Part shown: positions 45,911 through 55,242 of the stretch, in pieces | Layout: the number at the start of each line of letters is the position of its first letter | Numbering within the stretch: the first letter of the stretch is position 1 | NCBI GenBank assembly: GCA_937975915.1 | Contig: CALJTY010000030.1 | Coordinates: forward strand, 310,001 to 374,000 | From: an uncultured Acidimicrobiaceae bacterium | GTDB taxonomy: Bacteria; Actinomycetota; Acidimicrobiia; Acidimicrobiales; RAAP-2 | Direction of reading: 5' to 3' | Length of the DNA: 64,000 nucleotides | Translations under genes and position numbers: made by a program | The notes under the pieces: generated by a model | Databases searched by the model: none | Seen by the model: only the letters and a program-made list of their open reading frames with translations | What the model was told of the DNA's origin: nothing

Positions 45911-46590
45911 GCGAAGATTCGTTGCTTCCCCCGGATGGATTTCGCCAACGAGGCCCGAAACCATCTGGCACCAGACTTCTCCTTATTCGCCACGGTGAAA
46001 GTGGCGCTAACGCTCTAGGGCTGGCGGGTGGGCCACTCGGAGACGGTGGACTCACGGATCTCGGCAAAGCGCAAGCACATGCACTCAAGGAACGTTTACT
46101 CATGAGCAAAGAGCTCAGTTCCGCTGGTGCTTTTTACAGCTCAACGCTACCGAGAGCAATCGAAACTGCACAGATCATTTCGAGTGCGCTGCCTGAAACC
46201 TTGCAACACATCCAGCAAGAAAATCTTTGTGAGCTCAGCGTGGGCGAAGGTGACGGCCTTACCTGGGCGCAGTTCACAGAAAAATACGGAACTGTTGACT
46301 GGGATAATGACCCACACGCTTCATGTGCGCCTGGTGGTGAATCGTTGATGAGTTTTTTCAATCGTGCCAAGAATGCAATCGAAGAGCTCGTTGAGCGTCA
46401 CCCCGGTGAGCTGGTCGTGGTTGTTTGCCACGGTGGTTTTATTGAGCAAGCATTGAAGATTTGCTATGGGAAGGACGGCTCAGAACGCCTTCGTCCCAGG
46501 ACTGAGAACTGCTCAATGACAGAAATCGAATTTCGTGATGGCTGGAAGCGACTGCTTCGCTACAACGATCTTGCGCCCTTAGCGCGCTGA
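45907..46590 (+). CDS. Histidine phosphatase family protein
   Basis: A 227-aa phosphoglycerate mutase-like phosphatase. The catalytic motif [15 protein letters not shown] is near residue 20 and the second His is in [10 protein letters not shown] near 178. GTG at 45907 overlaps the VWA stop (GTGA), so the three genes moxR-VWA-phosphatase form one unit. An earlier in-frame start at 45862 lies in the VWA gene and is rejected. Its 3' end overlaps the DAHP synthase gene by 12 nt. Confidence 0.86.
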   Translation: MSEDSLLPPDGFRQRGPKPSGTRLLLIRHGESGANALGLAGGPLGDGGLTDLGKAQAHALKERLLMSKELSSAGAFYSSTLPRAIETAQIISSALPETLQHIQQENLCELSVGEGDGLTWAQFTEKYGTVDWDNDPHASCAPGGESLMSFFNRAKNAIEELVERHPGELVVVVCHGGFIEQALKICYGKDGSERLRPRTENCSMTEIEFRDGWKRLLRYNDLAPLAR

Positions 46591-47943
46591 GTAACCCTGC
46601 AAGAATTCAGCAACATGGAATGCCATGTCGAGAGACTGAGTTGCATTGAGGCGCGGGTCACAAATCGATGTGTAGTTGTCATCGAGGTGCTGTTCCTCTA
46701 GGCGAGACCCTCCACCAAGACACTCAGTGACATTGTCACCTGTTAGCTCGATGTGGAGTCCACCAGGCCAAGTGTCGAGTGACTGCAAGAGTGAGAAGAA
46801 CTGCGAAGTCTCTGACAAAATGTCATCGAAGTGGCGAGTCTTTTGTCCACCGGATGCTTTGAAGGTGTTTCCGTGCATCGGGTCACAGGTCCAAAGAACA
46901 TTGCGTCCGTCACTGCGCATAGCGTCAACGAGCTCAGGCAACTTCTTAGCGATGTTCTCATGTCCCATACGTGAAATCAGCGTCAACCTTCCCGGGGTGT
47001 TCTCAGGATTAAGAACATCGGCGAGGCGACGAAGGTCATCAACAGACATGTTGGTGCCGACCTTTAGACCAAGCGGGTTAGACACACCACGAAGGAATTC
47101 AACGTGTGCTCCGTCGAGTTGAGCAGTGCGGTATCCAATCCAGAGCATGTGCGCAGAGCAGTCGTACCAGTCACCAGTCAGTGAGTCTTGGCGGGTGAGT
47201 GCTTGCTCGTAGGGCAGGATTAGTGCTTCGTGGCTCGTGTAGAAGTCGACACCTTGTAGAGCTGGGTCATCGAGCATGTCAATGCCACATGCCTTCATGA
47301 ACTTTAGAGAGCGCTCGATCTCGTCAGCAATGATTGAGTAGCGCTTTCCTTCAAGGGAATTTTCTACAAACTCTTGGTTCCATGCGTGAACACGTGAAAG
47401 CGCAGCGAACCCACCAGTAGTGAATGCGCGAAGAAGGTTGAGTGTCGCAGTGCTCTGGTTGTAGGCAGCGAGTAGTCGTTCTGGATTGGGAGTTCGTGCT
47501 TCTTCGGTGAACTCTTCACCGTTAACAATGTGTCCTCTAAATGCAGGGAGTTCAACGCCGTTAATTGTTTCGAAGTTTTCAGAACGTGGTTTTGCAAACT
47601 GGCCAGCAATTCTTCCAACCTTTACGACTGGAACGCCTGCTGCATAGGTGAGTGCCACGGCCATTTGGAGAATGACTTTCAGTTTGTCCCTAATCGCGTC
47701 AGCTGATCCTTCGTGGAAGGATTCTGCGCAGTCGCCGGCCTGGAGCAAGAAGGCTTTGCCAGCAGCGACTTGTCCTAGGTGCTCTTGGAGGCGACGTGCT
47801 TCTCCGGCAAAGACAAGTGGCGGCTTTTTCGCGAGTTCTACTTCAACACGTGCGAGGTGAGCTTCATCAGGCCAAATAGGACTCTGGGCTGCGGTGTGAC
47901 CGCGCCATGAGCTTGATGTCCAAGGCTTTTTTGCTTCTACCAT
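46579..47943 (-). CDS. aroG: 3-deoxy-7-phosphoheptulonate synthase, class II
   Basis: A 454-aa enzyme that joins phosphoenolpyruvate and erythrose 4-phosphate, the first step of aromatic amino acid synthesis. Diagnostic segments are [12 protein letters not shown] near residue 66, [16 protein letters not shown] near 100, PFRGH-type [11 protein letters not shown], and [13 protein letters not shown] near 347. Class II enzymes are the plant and actinobacterial form. The start is supported by a TACGCT box 6 nt upstream; it is divergent from nadD with only 56 nt between the starts. Confidence 0.95.
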   Translation of the reverse strand: MVEAKKPWTSSSWRGHTAAQSPIWPDEAHLARVEVELAKKPPLVFAGEARRLQEHLGQVAAGKAFLLQAGDCAESFHEGSADAIRDKLKVILQMAVALTYAAGVPVVKVGRIAGQFAKPRSENFETINGVELPAFRGHIVNGEEFTEEARTPNPERLLAAYNQSTATLNLLRAFTTGGFAALSRVHAWNQEFVENSLEGKRYSIIADEIERSLKFMKACGIDMLDDPALQGVDFYTSHEALILPYEQALTRQDSLTGDWYDCSAHMLWIGYRTAQLDGAHVEFLRGVSNPLGLKVGTNMSVDDLRRLADVLNPENTPGRLTLISRMGHENIAKKLPELVDAMRSDGRNVLWTCDPMHGNTFKASGGQKTRHFDDILSETSQFFSLLQSLDTWPGGLHIELTGDNVTECLGGGSRLEEQHLDDNYTSICDPRLNATQSLDMAFHVAEFLQGYSAR

Positions 47944-47949
47944 TCAACA

Positions 47950-47955
47950 AGCGTA
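47950..47955 (-). promoter_or_regulatory. -10 box of a leaderless promoter (aroG)
   Basis: TACGCT on the minus strand ends 6 nt before the ATG at 47943. Confidence 0.5.
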
Positions 47956-47987
47956 GGGCCTAGGGGGTCTCTAAGGCAATCGCGCTC

Positions 47988-47993
47988 TAGGCT
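47988..47993 (+). promoter_or_regulatory. -10 box of a leaderless promoter (nadD)
   Basis: TAGGCT ends 6 nt before the ATG at 48000. Confidence 0.5.
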
Positions 47994-47999
47994 CATGGC

Positions 48000-48563
48000 A
48001 TGAAAGCAGATCGTATTGGGCTATTCGGTGGAACCTTTGATCCACCGCACTTTGGCCACGTTGCTGCATTGAAAGCTGCCATTGCGACAAATCTGTTTGA
48101 TTACATTGAGGTAACAGTTGCTGGTGACCCCTATCAAAAGAGCTCATCGGTACAACTTCACTCTGCGGATGTTCGCCTCAAGATGGCCCATGCTGCCTTC
48201 GACGGCATTGAGGGTGTGCGTGTTTCTGACCGTGAGATCAAGCGTGATGGTCCTTCCTACACAATTGAAACTGTTCGCGAATTACTTCAAGATGCCGAGC
48301 AGGTTGACCTTCTCATTGGTGCTGATCTTTCTTCGCAGCTTGACTCGTGGCACGAATCGCAACAACTTCGTTCTTTGGTACAAGTCGGAGTGATTCCACG
48401 GCCAGGTGGAGAGCAAGGTTTACCACTCGGATGGAACGCTTATCTGGTTCCAATGGACCCAGTTGACTTGTCGAGCACCTACATTCGAGAAGCTGCAAAT
48501 CTCAAGGAAAATCTTCAGGAATTGGTGCCTGACCCGGTAATTCCCATTTTCGAAGGCCGCTAG
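48000..48563 (+). CDS. nadD: Nicotinate-nucleotide adenylyltransferase
   Basis: A 187-aa enzyme of NAD synthesis that adenylates nicotinate mononucleotide. GLFGGTFDPPHFGHV near residue 8 carries the HxGH motif, and SSTYIREAAN near 160 is the ISSTxIR-type signature. Slightly shorter than the E. coli enzyme. It is followed by a small membrane protein and rsfS, matching the conserved nadD-rsfS linkage. Confidence 0.94.
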   Translation: MKADRIGLFGGTFDPPHFGHVAALKAAIATNLFDYIEVTVAGDPYQKSSSVQLHSADVRLKMAHAAFDGIEGVRVSDREIKRDGPSYTIETVRELLQDAEQVDLLIGADLSSQLDSWHESQQLRSLVQVGVIPRPGGEQGLPLGWNAYLVPMDPVDLSSTYIREAANLKENLQELVPDPVIPIFEGR

Positions 48564-48580
48564 TTGTAGTCTTTCAATAG

Positions 48581-48760
48581 ATGGCCGTACGCAACTATGA
48601 CCTATCCGGACACAGGTCACCAAGACTGTCCGTTCTGGAATCGGCGCCCCTAAGGCGCCAAGACATTCGACGCTCTAAGCAGCGCTACGTAATTGCCGGT
48701 TTCGCATCTGTTTCGCTTCCATTCTTGGCTGCGATCGTTGTGCTCGGGGTGGCCCACTGA
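48581..48760 (+). CDS. Small single-pass membrane protein
   Basis: A 59-aa ORF between nadD and rsfS, too short for most gene callers. The first 37 residues are hydrophilic and very basic (SAPLRRQDIRRSKQRYV), and residues 38-57 are a hydrophobic helix (IAGFASVSLPFLAAIVVLGV). The topology suggests an N-in, tail-anchored protein. A TAGTCT box ends 8 nt before the ATG. Its stop overlaps the rsfS start (CTGA), so it is probably translated to drive rsfS. In other Actinobacteria a small membrane or LytR-type gene can occupy this position. Function unknown. Confidence 0.65.
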   Translation: MAVRNYDLSGHRSPRLSVLESAPLRRQDIRRSKQRYVIAGFASVSLPFLAAIVVLGVAH

Positions 48761-49158
48761 GCCAGGCCTTATTCAGCGGCGAGGAGTCTCGCGGCCCACA
48801 CACAGAATTCGTCGCCAAACTTATTGATGCAGCACAGCGCGGCGCTGATGAAAAGCTAAGTCTTGATACTGCGGCGCTTGATCTTCGCGATCTCGTCGAT
48901 TCCTTTGATGCACTTGTGGTTGCGGTCGGAAGAAATGATCGCCAAGTTCGTTCTATTGCAGAAGAGATTGAACGCCTCATTGAAGTCGAACTCGAAATAA
49001 AGCCGATACGCGAAGAGGGCTGGACTTCTGGTCAGTGGGTGGCACTGGATTACGGTGACGTAATTATTCACGTATTCGATGAAGAGTCTCGTGACTATTA
49101 CGACTTAGAACACCTCTGGAATGCTGCGCCGTCACAGCACACCGAACACACTCGTTAA
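48757..49158 (+). CDS. rsfS: Ribosomal silencing factor RsfS with probable CTG start
   Basis: A 133-aa protein that binds ribosomal protein L14 and blocks subunit joining. The family core is seen: VAKLIDAAQRGADEKLSL, FDALVVAVGRNDRQVRSIAEEIE, WVALDYGDVIIHVFDEESRDYYDLEHLW. The only ATG, GTG or TTG in frame is GTG at 48916, which would delete the first half. The frame is open back to 48679, and CTG at 48757 overlaps the upstream stop (CTGA) with GGGGTGG 4 nt before it. A CUG start coupled to the small membrane protein is therefore the best reading. A frameshift in the sequence is the alternative. Confidence 0.82.
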   Translation: MSQALFSGEESRGPHTEFVAKLIDAAQRGADEKLSLDTAALDLRDLVDSFDALVVAVGRNDRQVRSIAEEIERLIEVELEIKPIREEGWTSGQWVALDYGDVIIHVFDEESRDYYDLEHLWNAAPSQHTEHTR

Positions 49159-49724
49159 TTAACGAGTCGCGAGAATTGGTAGCTATAGACGTGGGGAACT
49201 GTTGACCCAGAAGGAATCATTGCGTCTTGGGAAACACCTTCAATCGCAAAAACCACGCCACTTCGAGCGCCGGCTGCCTGCGCGGTTAGAACTACCTGAC
49301 CAACGGCTACTGGATTTTCGAGCAAATTAAATGCCGAGATCGAGGCAGCAAGGTTTACTCGAGCAACGCCATTTAGAACTGACACTTGGAGAATCTGAAG
49401 CCCACGTGGAATGGTGGTCCGTAGATGCGCGGCACTTTCTGCTTCAGATACTCGAAGAAGCAACTGGTTAAGCACATCAACAACCTGGACCGGTGAAGTT
49501 ACAACTCTGCGCGAAGCAACAAGTCGCCCTGCGTGCACCAAGTACACAGGTGCACGAGTGAACTGGACGGATGTATTTGTTCCTGGAATGTTCTTGTCGA
49601 GGAGTCCGAAAGGGACCTTCTCCTTTGCAACAGTTACTGGTCCCTTGGACTGTGGAATAAGTGAACAACTGCTTAACAGCACCGCTCCTATAAAAAGTCC
49701 AAGAACTACTCGGAGTTTTTTCAT
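49155..49724 (-). CDS. GerMN-domain lipoprotein (short LpqB-like)
   Basis: A 189-aa lipoprotein. The signal peptide ends in the lipobox LLSSC (Cys20). The mature part is essentially one GerMN domain (PVYLVHAGRLVASRRVV, then GLQILQVSVLNGVARVNLA). It follows the histidine kinase in the place of lpqB in mtrA-mtrB-lpqB operons, and overlaps the kinase gene by 4 nt (ATGA). LpqB of mycobacteria is about three times longer, with a beta-propeller; here only the GerMN part remains. It probably modulates the sensor from the outer face of the membrane. Confidence 0.82.
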   Translation of the reverse strand: MKKLRVVLGLFIGAVLLSSCSLIPQSKGPVTVAKEKVPFGLLDKNIPGTNTSVQFTRAPVYLVHAGRLVASRRVVTSPVQVVDVLNQLLLRVSEAESAAHLRTTIPRGLQILQVSVLNGVARVNLAASISAFNLLENPVAVGQVVLTAQAAGARSGVVFAIEGVSQDAMIPSGSTVPHVYSYQFSRLVN

Positions 49725-51112
49725 GCGTACCCCTCTGAGCTAATTGGAATTGAAATTTGCATTCTTGCGCCACCCTCGGGGCTTTCAAGTGCAGCAATGG
49801 ATCCATCAAAAGCGAGAATGTGTTCTTTAACAAGAGCTAGGCCGAGGCCAGTGCCACGAACTGAACTTCTGTCGTGGGCCATGCGACCTCTAAAGAATCT
49901 TTCGAAGACTTGAGAGCGTTCATCTGCACCGATTCCTGATCCAGCGTCATCGACGTTCACAATGAAGTTACCTGCTGTGCACTCGACACGAATTGCAACG
50001 ACACCACTCGCGTAGCGTGTCGCGTTGTCAAGCAAGTTGGCAATCACTCGCTCGAATCGACGACGATCAACAATGATGTGTGGATTCTTCACAGTCACGC
50101 CAAGTTCAATTGGTGGCACTTCAATACCCAGACGCCTTGAGGCTGACCTAGCTGATTGATTTACGAGTTCGACTGCAGCAACGGTTTCGCTGACGTGTGG
50201 AGTTGCTCCCGCGTCATTCCTGGCCATTTCTAAAAGGTCTTCTACGAGGGCTTGAAAGATTGCCAAGTCTGCACTCAGAAGGTCGAGACTTTCTTGTCCC
50301 GCGGGTGAGAGTTCTGCGCGGTGCTGTTGAAGAATTGCCGCCGTTGTGACCACTGTCGTTAGAGGGGACCTGAGCTCATGCGATACATCACTGGCAAAGC
50401 GAGCATCGCGTTCGAGTCGCTCTACGAGTTGGCTCACCATTTCATTGAATGAGTCAGAAAGCTGTTGCACTTCACGGTCTGCGTTCGTAACGCTGAGTCG
50501 TGTGCTGAGTTCACCTTCAGCAATAAGGGCTGCGGCTTCAGAAACTTCCTGTAGTGGTTTTACTACACGCCTAGTTGCCCAAAGCCCACCAAGAATTCCA
50601 ATACCTGAGATTGCCAGGGCTCCTAAAGCAAGAAGCTCTAGCAAGGTTCTGAGGGTGTTTGACAGCGAAGAGAGACCAAAGACTTCAAAGTACTGAGAGT
50701 GCACTGATGGAATTGGAATCGCCACAATGTAAATGTCTTCGTTTCCAAAACGAACTGTTTGCTCGGTGACTATTCCATTGTCGGCGGCAGTTATTGCTGA
50801 TGCACTGATTTCAGGAGGTTGTGCACCAGAGCTTTCTGACAACCATTGGCCCTGCGTTCGAACAAGCACCTGGGTATTGGTGGCTTTCTCGATTGAATTC
50901 AGCGTTGAAGTGAGTTCAGAAGGATTCGTGGCAAGCGTGTTACGAACGAGAGTGGCATTTTCGTAACTCTGTTTTAGGTCCGTGCTCTGCTGATTATTAA
51001 TCAGAATGTTGAGCACTCCAAAGTAGGTGAGTGATGCAAAGAGTGAACTGAGTACGAACGATCCAAGTCCGAACGTAACAAGGAGCCGAGTACGCAGACT
51101 CCTCTGGTGCAC
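49721..51112 (-). CDS. mtrB: MtrB-like sensor histidine kinase
   Basis: A 463-aa membrane kinase. TM1 is at about residues 10-33, an extracytoplasmic sensor of about 130 residues follows, TM2 at about 160-182, then a HAMP domain. The phosphorylated His is in DVSHELRSPLTTV near residue 245, and the ATPase part has NLLDNATRYA, DDAGSGIGADE and GTGLGLALVKEH. GTG start overlaps the regulator stop by one base (TAGTG). With the MtrA-like regulator it likely controls cell wall and division genes. Confidence 0.87.
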   Translation of the reverse strand: MHQRSLRTRLLVTFGLGSFVLSSLFASLTYFGVLNILINNQQSTDLKQSYENATLVRNTLATNPSELTSTLNSIEKATNTQVLVRTQGQWLSESSGAQPPEISASAITAADNGIVTEQTVRFGNEDIYIVAIPIPSVHSQYFEVFGLSSLSNTLRTLLELLALGALAISGIGILGGLWATRRVVKPLQEVSEAAALIAEGELSTRLSVTNADREVQQLSDSFNEMVSQLVERLERDARFASDVSHELRSPLTTVVTTAAILQQHRAELSPAGQESLDLLSADLAIFQALVEDLLEMARNDAGATPHVSETVAAVELVNQSARSASRRLGIEVPPIELGVTVKNPHIIVDRRRFERVIANLLDNATRYASGVVAIRVECTAGNFIVNVDDAGSGIGADERSQVFERFFRGRMAHDRSSVRGTGLGLALVKEHILAFDGSIAALESPEGGARMQISIPISSEGYA

Positions 51113-51786
51113 TAGAGCACCAACTTGTAGCCAGTACCTCGAACGGTAATGAGGAACGTAGGGTTGGCTGGGTCAGGTTCAATCTTGGTGCGAAGTCGTC
51201 TCATGTGGACGTCCACGAGTCGAGTGTCGCCGAAGTAGTCATAGCCCCAAACGCGCTCGAGAAGGTCTTCGCGAGATAGAACTTTTCCGTTCATTGAAGC
51301 GAGGTCAGTGAGCAGTCGAAATTCTGTGGACGTTAGGTGCAGTTCACTGCCATCGCCCTTTTTCACGATTCCTTCATCAGGAATAACCGTGAGCTCGCCG
51401 AGGCTGAATGAATTTGCACTCTTTTCAGGTCGACGGCGAAGGTGGGCCTTCACGCGTGCCAATAGTTCTTCAGGAATAAATGGCTTGGTTACGTAATCAT
51501 CAGCTCCTGATTCGAGCCCCAAGACAACGTCCGCGGTCTGATCTCTTGCAGAAACAATGACAATTGGACAGTCACTAACTTCACGAATTTGTTTACAGGT
51601 ATCGAAGCCAGACATCCCGGGCAACATGATGTCAACAATCGCAATGTCACTCGCCATGCGAGTGAACATTGCAACGCCCACCTCGCCACTTGGGGCATCG
51701 TCTATTTCGAAGCCTTCGCCTTCGAACATGAGGCGAAGTGCAGAACGAATGTGGTCGTCATCTTCAACAATCAAAATGCGAGGCAA
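51112..51786 (-). CDS. mtrA: MtrA-like response regulator (OmpR family)
   Basis: A 224-aa regulator. The receiver has acidic EDDD at residues 8-11, the phosphorylated Asp52 (VDIMLPG) and Lys102 (TKPF). The winged-helix DNA-binding domain contains LTSTEFRLLTDLA and VWGYDYFGDTRLVDVHMRRL, nearly the same as in MtrA proteins. The start is TTG with AGGAGA 5 nt upstream. It is first in the operon and divergent from xerC. Confidence 0.9.
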   Translation of the reverse strand: MPRILIVEDDDHIRSALRLMFEGEGFEIDDAPSGEVGVAMFTRMASDIAIVDIMLPGMSGFDTCKQIREVSDCPIVIVSARDQTADVVLGLESGADDYVTKPFIPEELLARVKAHLRRRPEKSANSFSLGELTVIPDEGIVKKGDGSELHLTSTEFRLLTDLASMNGKVLSREDLLERVWGYDYFGDTRLVDVHMRRLRTKIEPDPANPTFLITVRGTGYKLVL

Positions 51787-51847
51787 GGGTTCTCCTTAGG
51801 AATACAACAAGCCTACCGAGGTCACGCCATCTTGCAATGACGCTCGG

Positions 51848-51853
51848 TAGCCT
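51848..51853 (+). promoter_or_regulatory. -10 box of a leaderless promoter (xerC)
   Basis: TAGCCT ends 7 nt before GTG 51861 and favours this start over ATG 51837. Confidence 0.5.
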
Positions 51854-51860
51854 TGTTTAT

Positions 51861-52769
51861 GTGTCGGGATCACAAAAAACAGCGCGGGCCAAGAGCCCCT
51901 GGCTTCTTGAGGGGTTCATTGCGACCCTGAAAACCAAGAACCGCTCTGAAGCGACGCTTCGCGCCTACATCAGCGATATTGAGCAGTTCATTGAATGGGC
52001 TGAGGACAACAAGCATTCTGACTTTAAAAAAATCACCAAACGAACTTTGCGTGAATATTTAGCTTTCATGACGTCACGTGGTGATGAACGAACTTCAATC
52101 ATGAGAAGGCGAGCATCGCTTCGCAGCTATTTCACATGGCTCGTTGAGCGAAAACACCTTGACGAGAGTCCCGCGGCTCGTCTCTCGGCCCCGAAACCGA
52201 ATGCACAGCTTCCAAAGATTGTCGTGCGAGAGCAATTGGAAAATCTTTTAGATGTTGACTGGGGTGACGACAAGTTCGCACTGCTGGACCGAGCTGTCTG
52301 TGAAGTGCTTTACGGTGCCGGACTTCGAGTGAGTGAACTCTGCGGGTTAAATGTCACGAGTGTTGACTTCAAGCAAGGCTTGCTTCGAGTACTTGGCAAA
52401 GGTCGAAAAGAGAGGATTGTTCCTCTTCATGACCAGGGGCTCAAGGCGGTGAAGGATTGGTTCAAAGAGGCCCGCGATGTGGTCGCCACTCCTGATTCAC
52501 CCAAAGATGCCCTTTTCTTCAATCGACGAGGCAATCGACTCGGGCCGCGAGACGTGAGGCGAATTCTCGACAATCGAGTTGCCATGGGCCACATCCACCC
52601 CCACGCCCTTCGCCACACCTATGCCACTCACTTGTTAGAAGGGGGAGCTGATCTTCGAGTTGTCCAAGAATTACTGGGCCACGAAAGCCTGACGACAACC
52701 CAGCTCTACACCCACGTTTCCAAGTCACGCCTGCAAAAAGTCCATCGCCAGACCCATCCTCGGGGGTAG
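51861..52769 (+). CDS. xerC: Tyrosine recombinase XerC-like
   Basis: A 302-aa site-specific recombinase that resolves chromosome dimers. The N-terminal SAM-like core-binding domain (NRSEATLRAYISDIEQFI) is followed by the catalytic domain. The active residues are Arg in YGAGLRVSELCGL, Lys in GKGRKERIVPL, His and Arg in HPHALRHTYATHLL, His in LLGHESL, and Tyr near residue 282 in LYTHVS. The length matches XerC/XerD. It sits just upstream of rpsB, as in many Actinobacteria, so it is chromosomal rather than an element integrase. Which of XerC or XerD it is cannot be settled by eye. Confidence 0.9.
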   Translation: MSGSQKTARAKSPWLLEGFIATLKTKNRSEATLRAYISDIEQFIEWAEDNKHSDFKKITKRTLREYLAFMTSRGDERTSIMRRRASLRSYFTWLVERKHLDESPAARLSAPKPNAQLPKIVVREQLENLLDVDWGDDKFALLDRAVCEVLYGAGLRVSELCGLNVTSVDFKQGLLRVLGKGRKERIVPLHDQGLKAVKDWFKEARDVVATPDSPKDALFFNRRGNRLGPRDVRRILDNRVAMGHIHPHALRHTYATHLLEGGADLRVVQELLGHESLTTTQLYTHVSKSRLQKVHRQTHPRG

Positions 52770-52897
52770 TTCCAAGCGACTAACATGGTTTGGCTCTCCC
52801 ACAGTGGGAAAGCATGAGAAATATCCCTGTGGTTTCGTACGGTCACCGTTCTGCGGTGCACCACATGGATCTAGTAACCGAACGGAAGGAAATTATC
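52770..52897 (+). promoter_or_regulatory. Leader region of rpsB
   Basis: A TAACAT box (52781-52786) could start a leader of about 105 nt. It contains the perfect inverted repeat TCCCAC-A-GTGGGA (52797-52809) and the palindrome GGTGCACC (near 52855). S2 leaders are often autoregulatory; no known motif was recognised. Confidence 0.35.
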
Positions 52898-53698
52898 GTG
52901 GCACTCGTCACTCTGCAGGAACTACTTGACTCGGGCGTGCACTTCGGGCACCAGACCCGTCGTTGGAACCCAAAAATGCGTCGCTTCATCCTTGGTGAGC
53001 GCAACGGCATTTACCTAATCGACCTTCGTAAGACCCTCAGCGGTATTGAAGTTGCATACGCATTCGTGCGCGACCTCGTTGCTGATGGCGGAACAATTCT
53101 CTTCGTGAGCACCAAGAAGCAGACCCAAGGGCCTGTTGAGGACTTCGCTAACGCGTGTGGCATGCCATTCGTTAACCAGCGCTGGCTCGGTGGAATGCTT
53201 ACAAACTTCTCAACTGTTTCTGGCCGCGTAAAGCGCCTTCAAGAACTACGCACCATGCAGCGTGCTGGTGACTTCGAAGGAATGCCAAAGCGTGAAGCAC
53301 TTCGTCACTCACGTGAACTCGAAAAGCTTGACCGAAACTTGAGCGGTATTTCAACAATCGACAAAGTTCCAAACGCTGTGTTCGTAATTGACACTAAGAA
53401 GGAACACATTGCCGTTACCGAAGCTCGCAAGCTTGGACTGCCAGTGGTTGCTGTTGTGGACACGAACTGTGACCCGGACATCATCGACTACGTAATTCCA
53501 GGTAACGACGACGCCATTCGCGGTGTAGGACTCCTATGCCGTTTGATGGCTGACGCTGTAACGGAAGGTCGCTACATCCGTGCGAACCGTCCTGCAGTTA
53601 CAAAGGCACCAGCAGCACCAGTTGCCGCTGTCGTTGAAGCACCAGTTGAAGCAACTCCAGAAGTGGCTGTTGAAGCCGCTGCTGAACCAGTCGCTTAA
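52898..53698 (+). CDS. rpsB: 30S ribosomal protein S2
   Basis: A 266-aa ribosomal protein. [22 protein letters not shown] at the start (RRWNPKM is diagnostic) and [19 protein letters not shown] near residue 160 are family motifs. The C-terminal 40 residues are an Ala/Pro/Glu-rich tail. GTG at 52898 has GGAAGGA 8 nt upstream; an in-frame start at 52790 would add 36 residues that look like leader sequence. Confidence 0.96.
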   Translation: MALVTLQELLDSGVHFGHQTRRWNPKMRRFILGERNGIYLIDLRKTLSGIEVAYAFVRDLVADGGTILFVSTKKQTQGPVEDFANACGMPFVNQRWLGGMLTNFSTVSGRVKRLQELRTMQRAGDFEGMPKREALRHSRELEKLDRNLSGISTIDKVPNAVFVIDTKKEHIAVTEARKLGLPVVAVVDTNCDPDIIDYVIPGNDDAIRGVGLLCRLMADAVTEGRYIRANRPAVTKAPAAPVAAVVEAPVEATPEVAVEAAAEPVA

Positions 53699-53729
53699 TT
53701 AATTAACTTTCAGATTTAAGGAGATCCCA

Positions 53730-54521
53730 GTGGCTATCACTGCTAAAGACGTACAAACACTTCGCCAGTCAACCGGCGTTGGAATGATGGATGCCAAGAA
53801 GGCGCTTGAAGCGACGAATGGTGACATGGAAGAAGCAACCAAGTGGTTGCGTGTAAATGGACTTGCATCTGCTGCAAAGCGTGCAGACCGTGAAGCTGGA
53901 GAAGGCGCTGTTTCAGTAGTGCGCAACGGAAACGTTGCCGCAATTGTTGAAATGCGCTGCGAAACAGACTTCGTTGCGAAGTCTGAACAGTTTGTTTCAA
54001 TCGTTGATGAAATCGCAGCCGCAGTGTGTGCTGATGGTGAGGGAGCAGTTGCTTCATTCCAAGACCGCATCGAGACACTCCTTACAACTTTGAAGGAAAA
54101 CATCTCTGTCGGTCGCGTCTACCGCCTCGAAGCAAAAGCTGGCGAAGTAATTGACACCTACATTCACCTTCAGTCAGGTCGTGGTGTTAACGCCGTGGCT
54201 GTTGTCGTAAAAGATGGCAGTGACGAAGTTGCTCACGAAGTTGCCGTGCACATTGCCTTTGCTAAGCCGCAGTATCTGAAACGTGACGATGTGCCTCAAG
54301 CAGACATTGATGCTGAGCGAAAGACCGTTGAAGAAATTTCTCGTAACGAAGGTAAGCCTGACGCTGCACTTCCAAAGATCATCGAAGGCCGCCTCAATGG
54401 TTGGTTCAAAGAGCGCGTCTTGGTTGAGCAGTCGTACGTTAAGGACGAAAAGCAGTCAATTCAGCAGTTCCTCGGCAGCGCAAGCATCACTGCGTATGCT
54501 CAGGTTGTAATCGGAAGCTAA
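53730..54521 (+). CDS. tsf: Elongation factor Ts
   Basis: A 263-aa nucleotide exchange factor for EF-Tu. [24 protein letters not shown] is the N-terminal UBA-like signature, [12 protein letters not shown] near residue 77 the TDFV motif. GTG start with AAGGAG 6-7 nt upstream. Follows rpsB as nearly everywhere in bacteria. Confidence 0.97.
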   Translation: MAITAKDVQTLRQSTGVGMMDAKKALEATNGDMEEATKWLRVNGLASAAKRADREAGEGAVSVVRNGNVAAIVEMRCETDFVAKSEQFVSIVDEIAAAVCADGEGAVASFQDRIETLLTTLKENISVGRVYRLEAKAGEVIDTYIHLQSGRGVNAVAVVVKDGSDEVAHEVAVHIAFAKPQYLKRDDVPQADIDAERKTVEEISRNEGKPDAALPKIIEGRLNGWFKERVLVEQSYVKDEKQSIQQFLGSASITAYAQVVIGS

Positions 54522-54531
54522 AGGAAAATAT

Positions 54532-55242
54532 ATGCGTCGACTCGTCCTGAAACTCTCGGGTGAGGCGCTCGCTTCTGAAGCGAGCGACGAGACAATCGAT
54601 GCATCGACCGTTGACTTTTTAGCGCGAGAGATCTCGAGCGCTATGGCTCGCGGTGGACTTGAACTTGCTGTTGTGGTCGGCGGGGGAAACATTTGGCGTG
54701 GTGCTACTGGTGCCATGGCTGGAATGAACCGTGCGAACTCTGACCTTATGGGAATGCTCGGAACCGTTATCAACGCACTCGCTCTGCAAGATGCAATTGA
54801 AAGCCACGGACGTCCTACTCGCGTGATGTCCGCAATCAACATGGACCAGGTTGCTGAACCGTACATTCGCCGTCGCGCAGTTCGACACCTTGAAAAGGGT
54901 CGCGTTGTAATTTTCGCCGCGGGAATGGGCAACCCTTACTTCACGACAGACACTCCTGCAGCACAACGTGCCGCAGAAATCGAAGCATCAATTGTTCTTA
55001 AGGGAACTCACGGTGGCGTTGATGGTGTTTACTCTGAAGATCCTCGCAAGAATCCAAACGCCACGAAGTTCACCGAAATTTCCTTCGACGAAGTAATTGC
55101 AAAGGACCTACGAGTTATGGATATGACTGCAATTACGTTCTGCAAGGACAACAACTTGCCACTACGTGTCTTTGACCTTATGGCTAAGGGAAACCTTGGT
55201 CGCGCACTTGACGGCGAGCCCGTCGGTACGCTGGTGAAGTAA
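54532..55242 (+). CDS. pyrH: UMP kinase
   Basis: A 236-aa amino acid kinase-fold enzyme that phosphorylates [13 protein letters not shown] near residue 4, [12 protein letters not shown] near 44 and [17 protein letters not shown] near 130 are the nucleotide-binding and substrate motifs; [15 protein letters not shown] near 162. Its stop overlaps the frr start (TAATG). Confidence 0.97.
   Translation: MRRLVLKLSGEALASEASDETIDASTVDFLAREISSAMARGGLELAVVVGGGNIWRGATGAMAGMNRANSDLMGMLGTVINALALQDAIESHGRPTRVMSAINMDQVAEPYIRRRAVRHLEKGRVVIFAAGMGNPYFTTDTPAAQRAAEIEASIVLKGTHGGVDGVYSEDPRKNPNATKFTEISFDEVIAKDLRVMDMTAITFCKDNNLPLRVFDLMAKGNLGRALDGEPVGTLVK

Noticed and set aside
51861..52769. Tyrosine recombinase as sign of a mobile element
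   Set aside because: Its position next to rpsB, typical XerC length and absence of flanking att-like repeats or phage genes indicate the chromosomal XerC/D.
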